From Methanosarcina sp. UBA5 (GTDB taxonomy: Archaea > Halobacteriota > Methanosarcinia > Methanosarcinales > Methanosarcinaceae), in contig NZ_DAVG01000105.1 in NCBI RefSeq assembly GCF_002505485.1, positions 1 to 12,409 on the forward strand: DNA of 12,409 nt, written 5' to 3'. The notes under the pieces were generated by a model. The model saw only the letters and a program-made list of their open reading frames with translations, was not told the origin of the DNA and did not search any database. The position numbers and the translations under genes are program-made. Each line of letters opens with the position of its first letter. Position 1 is the first letter of the stretch. This document shows positions 11,968 through 12,409 of this stretch, piece after piece.

Positions 11968-12409
11968 ATGAAAGCCGGTTTTTTTAATTCCTTAACTTAT
12001 ATACTATTGATAACGCTAATAATCCTTGGAATGGCTCCCGGCATGGTATATGCTCTAGGAGGCAACGAAAGCTCAGTCTCGGATAGTGGAAGTTCAGATA
12101 CAGGAGATTCAGTTTCAGATAGCGGAAGTTCGAATACAGGAAATTCAGTTTCAGATAGCGGAAGTTCGAATACAGGAAATTCAGTTTCAGATAGTGGAAG
12201 TTCGAATACAGGAAATTCAGTTTCAGATAGTGGAAGTTCAGACACGAGTACTGGAGACTCAGCCACGGGCAAAACGAACTCAGATTCTGGATCAAATGAC
12301 GGTAGTTTAGACTCTGGATCAAATGACAGTAGTTTAGATTCTGGATCAAATGACGGTAGTTTAGATTCTGGATCAAATGATAGTAGTTCAGATTCTAAAT
12401 CTAACGATG
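11968..12409 (+). CDS. Secreted Ser/Asp-rich repeat protein, 5' part
   Basis: A reading frame runs from the ATG at 11968 through the right edge with no stop, giving 147 residues. Residues 1-29 (MKAGFF ... MVYA) form a clear signal peptide: a Lys, a hydrophobic core and a VYA cleavage site. The mature part has five 12-residue repeats like SVSDSGSSNTGN (about 36-95), a short link, then 9-residue repeats DSGSNDGSL/DSGSNDSSL (from about 106 to the edge). It is acidic, Ser/Asp/Gly/Asn-rich and probably disordered, as in a stalk or linker of a cell-surface protein. GGAGG (11954-11958) lies 9 nt before this ATG, but only 3 nt before the in-frame ATG at 11962, hence the choice. Its function depends on the missing C-terminal part. 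Confidence 0.85.
   Translation, partial: MKAGFFNSLTYILLITLIILGMAPGMVYALGGNESSVSDSGSSDTGDSVSDSGSSNTGNSVSDSGSSNTGNSVSDSGSSNTGNSVSDSGSSDTSTGDSATGKTNSDSGSNDGSLDSGSNDSSLDSGSNDGSLDSGSNDSSSDSKSND
12073..12252 (+). repeat. 36-bp coding repeats, five units
   Basis: Units start at 12073, 12109, 12145, 12181 and 12217. The middle three are nearly identical in DNA; the first and last are more diverged. They encode the 12-residue repeats of the surface protein. Their near-identity points to recent duplication and likely copy-number variation. Confidence 0.9.
12283..12409 (+). repeat. 27-bp coding repeats, four units plus a partial one
   Basis: Units start at 12283, 12310, 12337 and 12364, with a diverged fifth at 12391 running into the window edge. 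Each begins GATTCTGGATCAAATGA or a close variant and encodes DSGSND plus three residues. The third-last residue alternates Gly/Ser, so units may have been copied in pairs. Confidence 0.88.

Noticed and set aside
11984..12376. Two minus-strand open frames under the surface protein
   Set aside because: They are antisense readings of the 36- and 27-bp coding repeats. The plus strand has a ribosome binding site, signal peptide and box A; the minus strand has none.

Overview
The window reads as chromosomal DNA of a methanogenic archaeon of the genus Methanosarcina or a very close relative. The evidence is archaeal: an archaeal-type S-adenosylmethionine synthetase, a UbiA-family enzyme of ether-lipid synthesis, deoxyhypusine synthase, an archaeal HARP-type PIN protein, long AT-rich intergenic DNA and a lone TnpB insertion element. 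No species call can be made by reading alone.

Layout. 1-2394 is mobile-element and RNA territory on the minus strand. It holds the N-terminus of one TnpB cut by the window edge (1-82), a structured three-helix segment (163-249), a polypurine tract, a loose IS-type hairpin (502-545), a complete TnpB gene (826-1947) with end hairpins, and a compact box C/D guide sRNA (2245-2302) not shown by any ORF. 2395-4018 is a tight two-gene minus-strand unit: deoxyhypusine synthase, then orotidine 5'-phosphate decarboxylase. 4346-5875 (plus) is a two-gene ABC exporter of the FetA/FetB type, preceded by a 41-bp tandem duplication. 5935-7095 (minus) holds a thioredoxin with a CPYC active site and a small protein with four CxxC motifs. 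7853-8602 (plus) is HARP, a PIN nuclease related to the Aquifex protein-only RNase P. 8973-10205 (plus) is SAM synthetase, preceded by an unusual leader of eight degenerate 17-bp repeats. 10227-11096 (minus) is the UbiA-family prenyltransferase, convergent with SAM synthetase. 11100-11600 holds two families of intergenic repeats. 11968 to the right edge is the 5' part of a secreted Ser/Asp-rich repeat protein that runs out of the window.

How the genes relate. Most are housekeeping genes, grouped in single genes or pairs: translation-factor modification, pyrimidine synthesis, RNA processing, methyl-donor supply and lipid synthesis. The accessory features are the TnpB elements, the intergenic repeats and the surface protein. 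The strongest leads are the C/D sRNA, with a D guide that fits C34 of a CAU-anticodon tRNA, and the periodic repeat array directly ahead of the SAM synthetase start codon.
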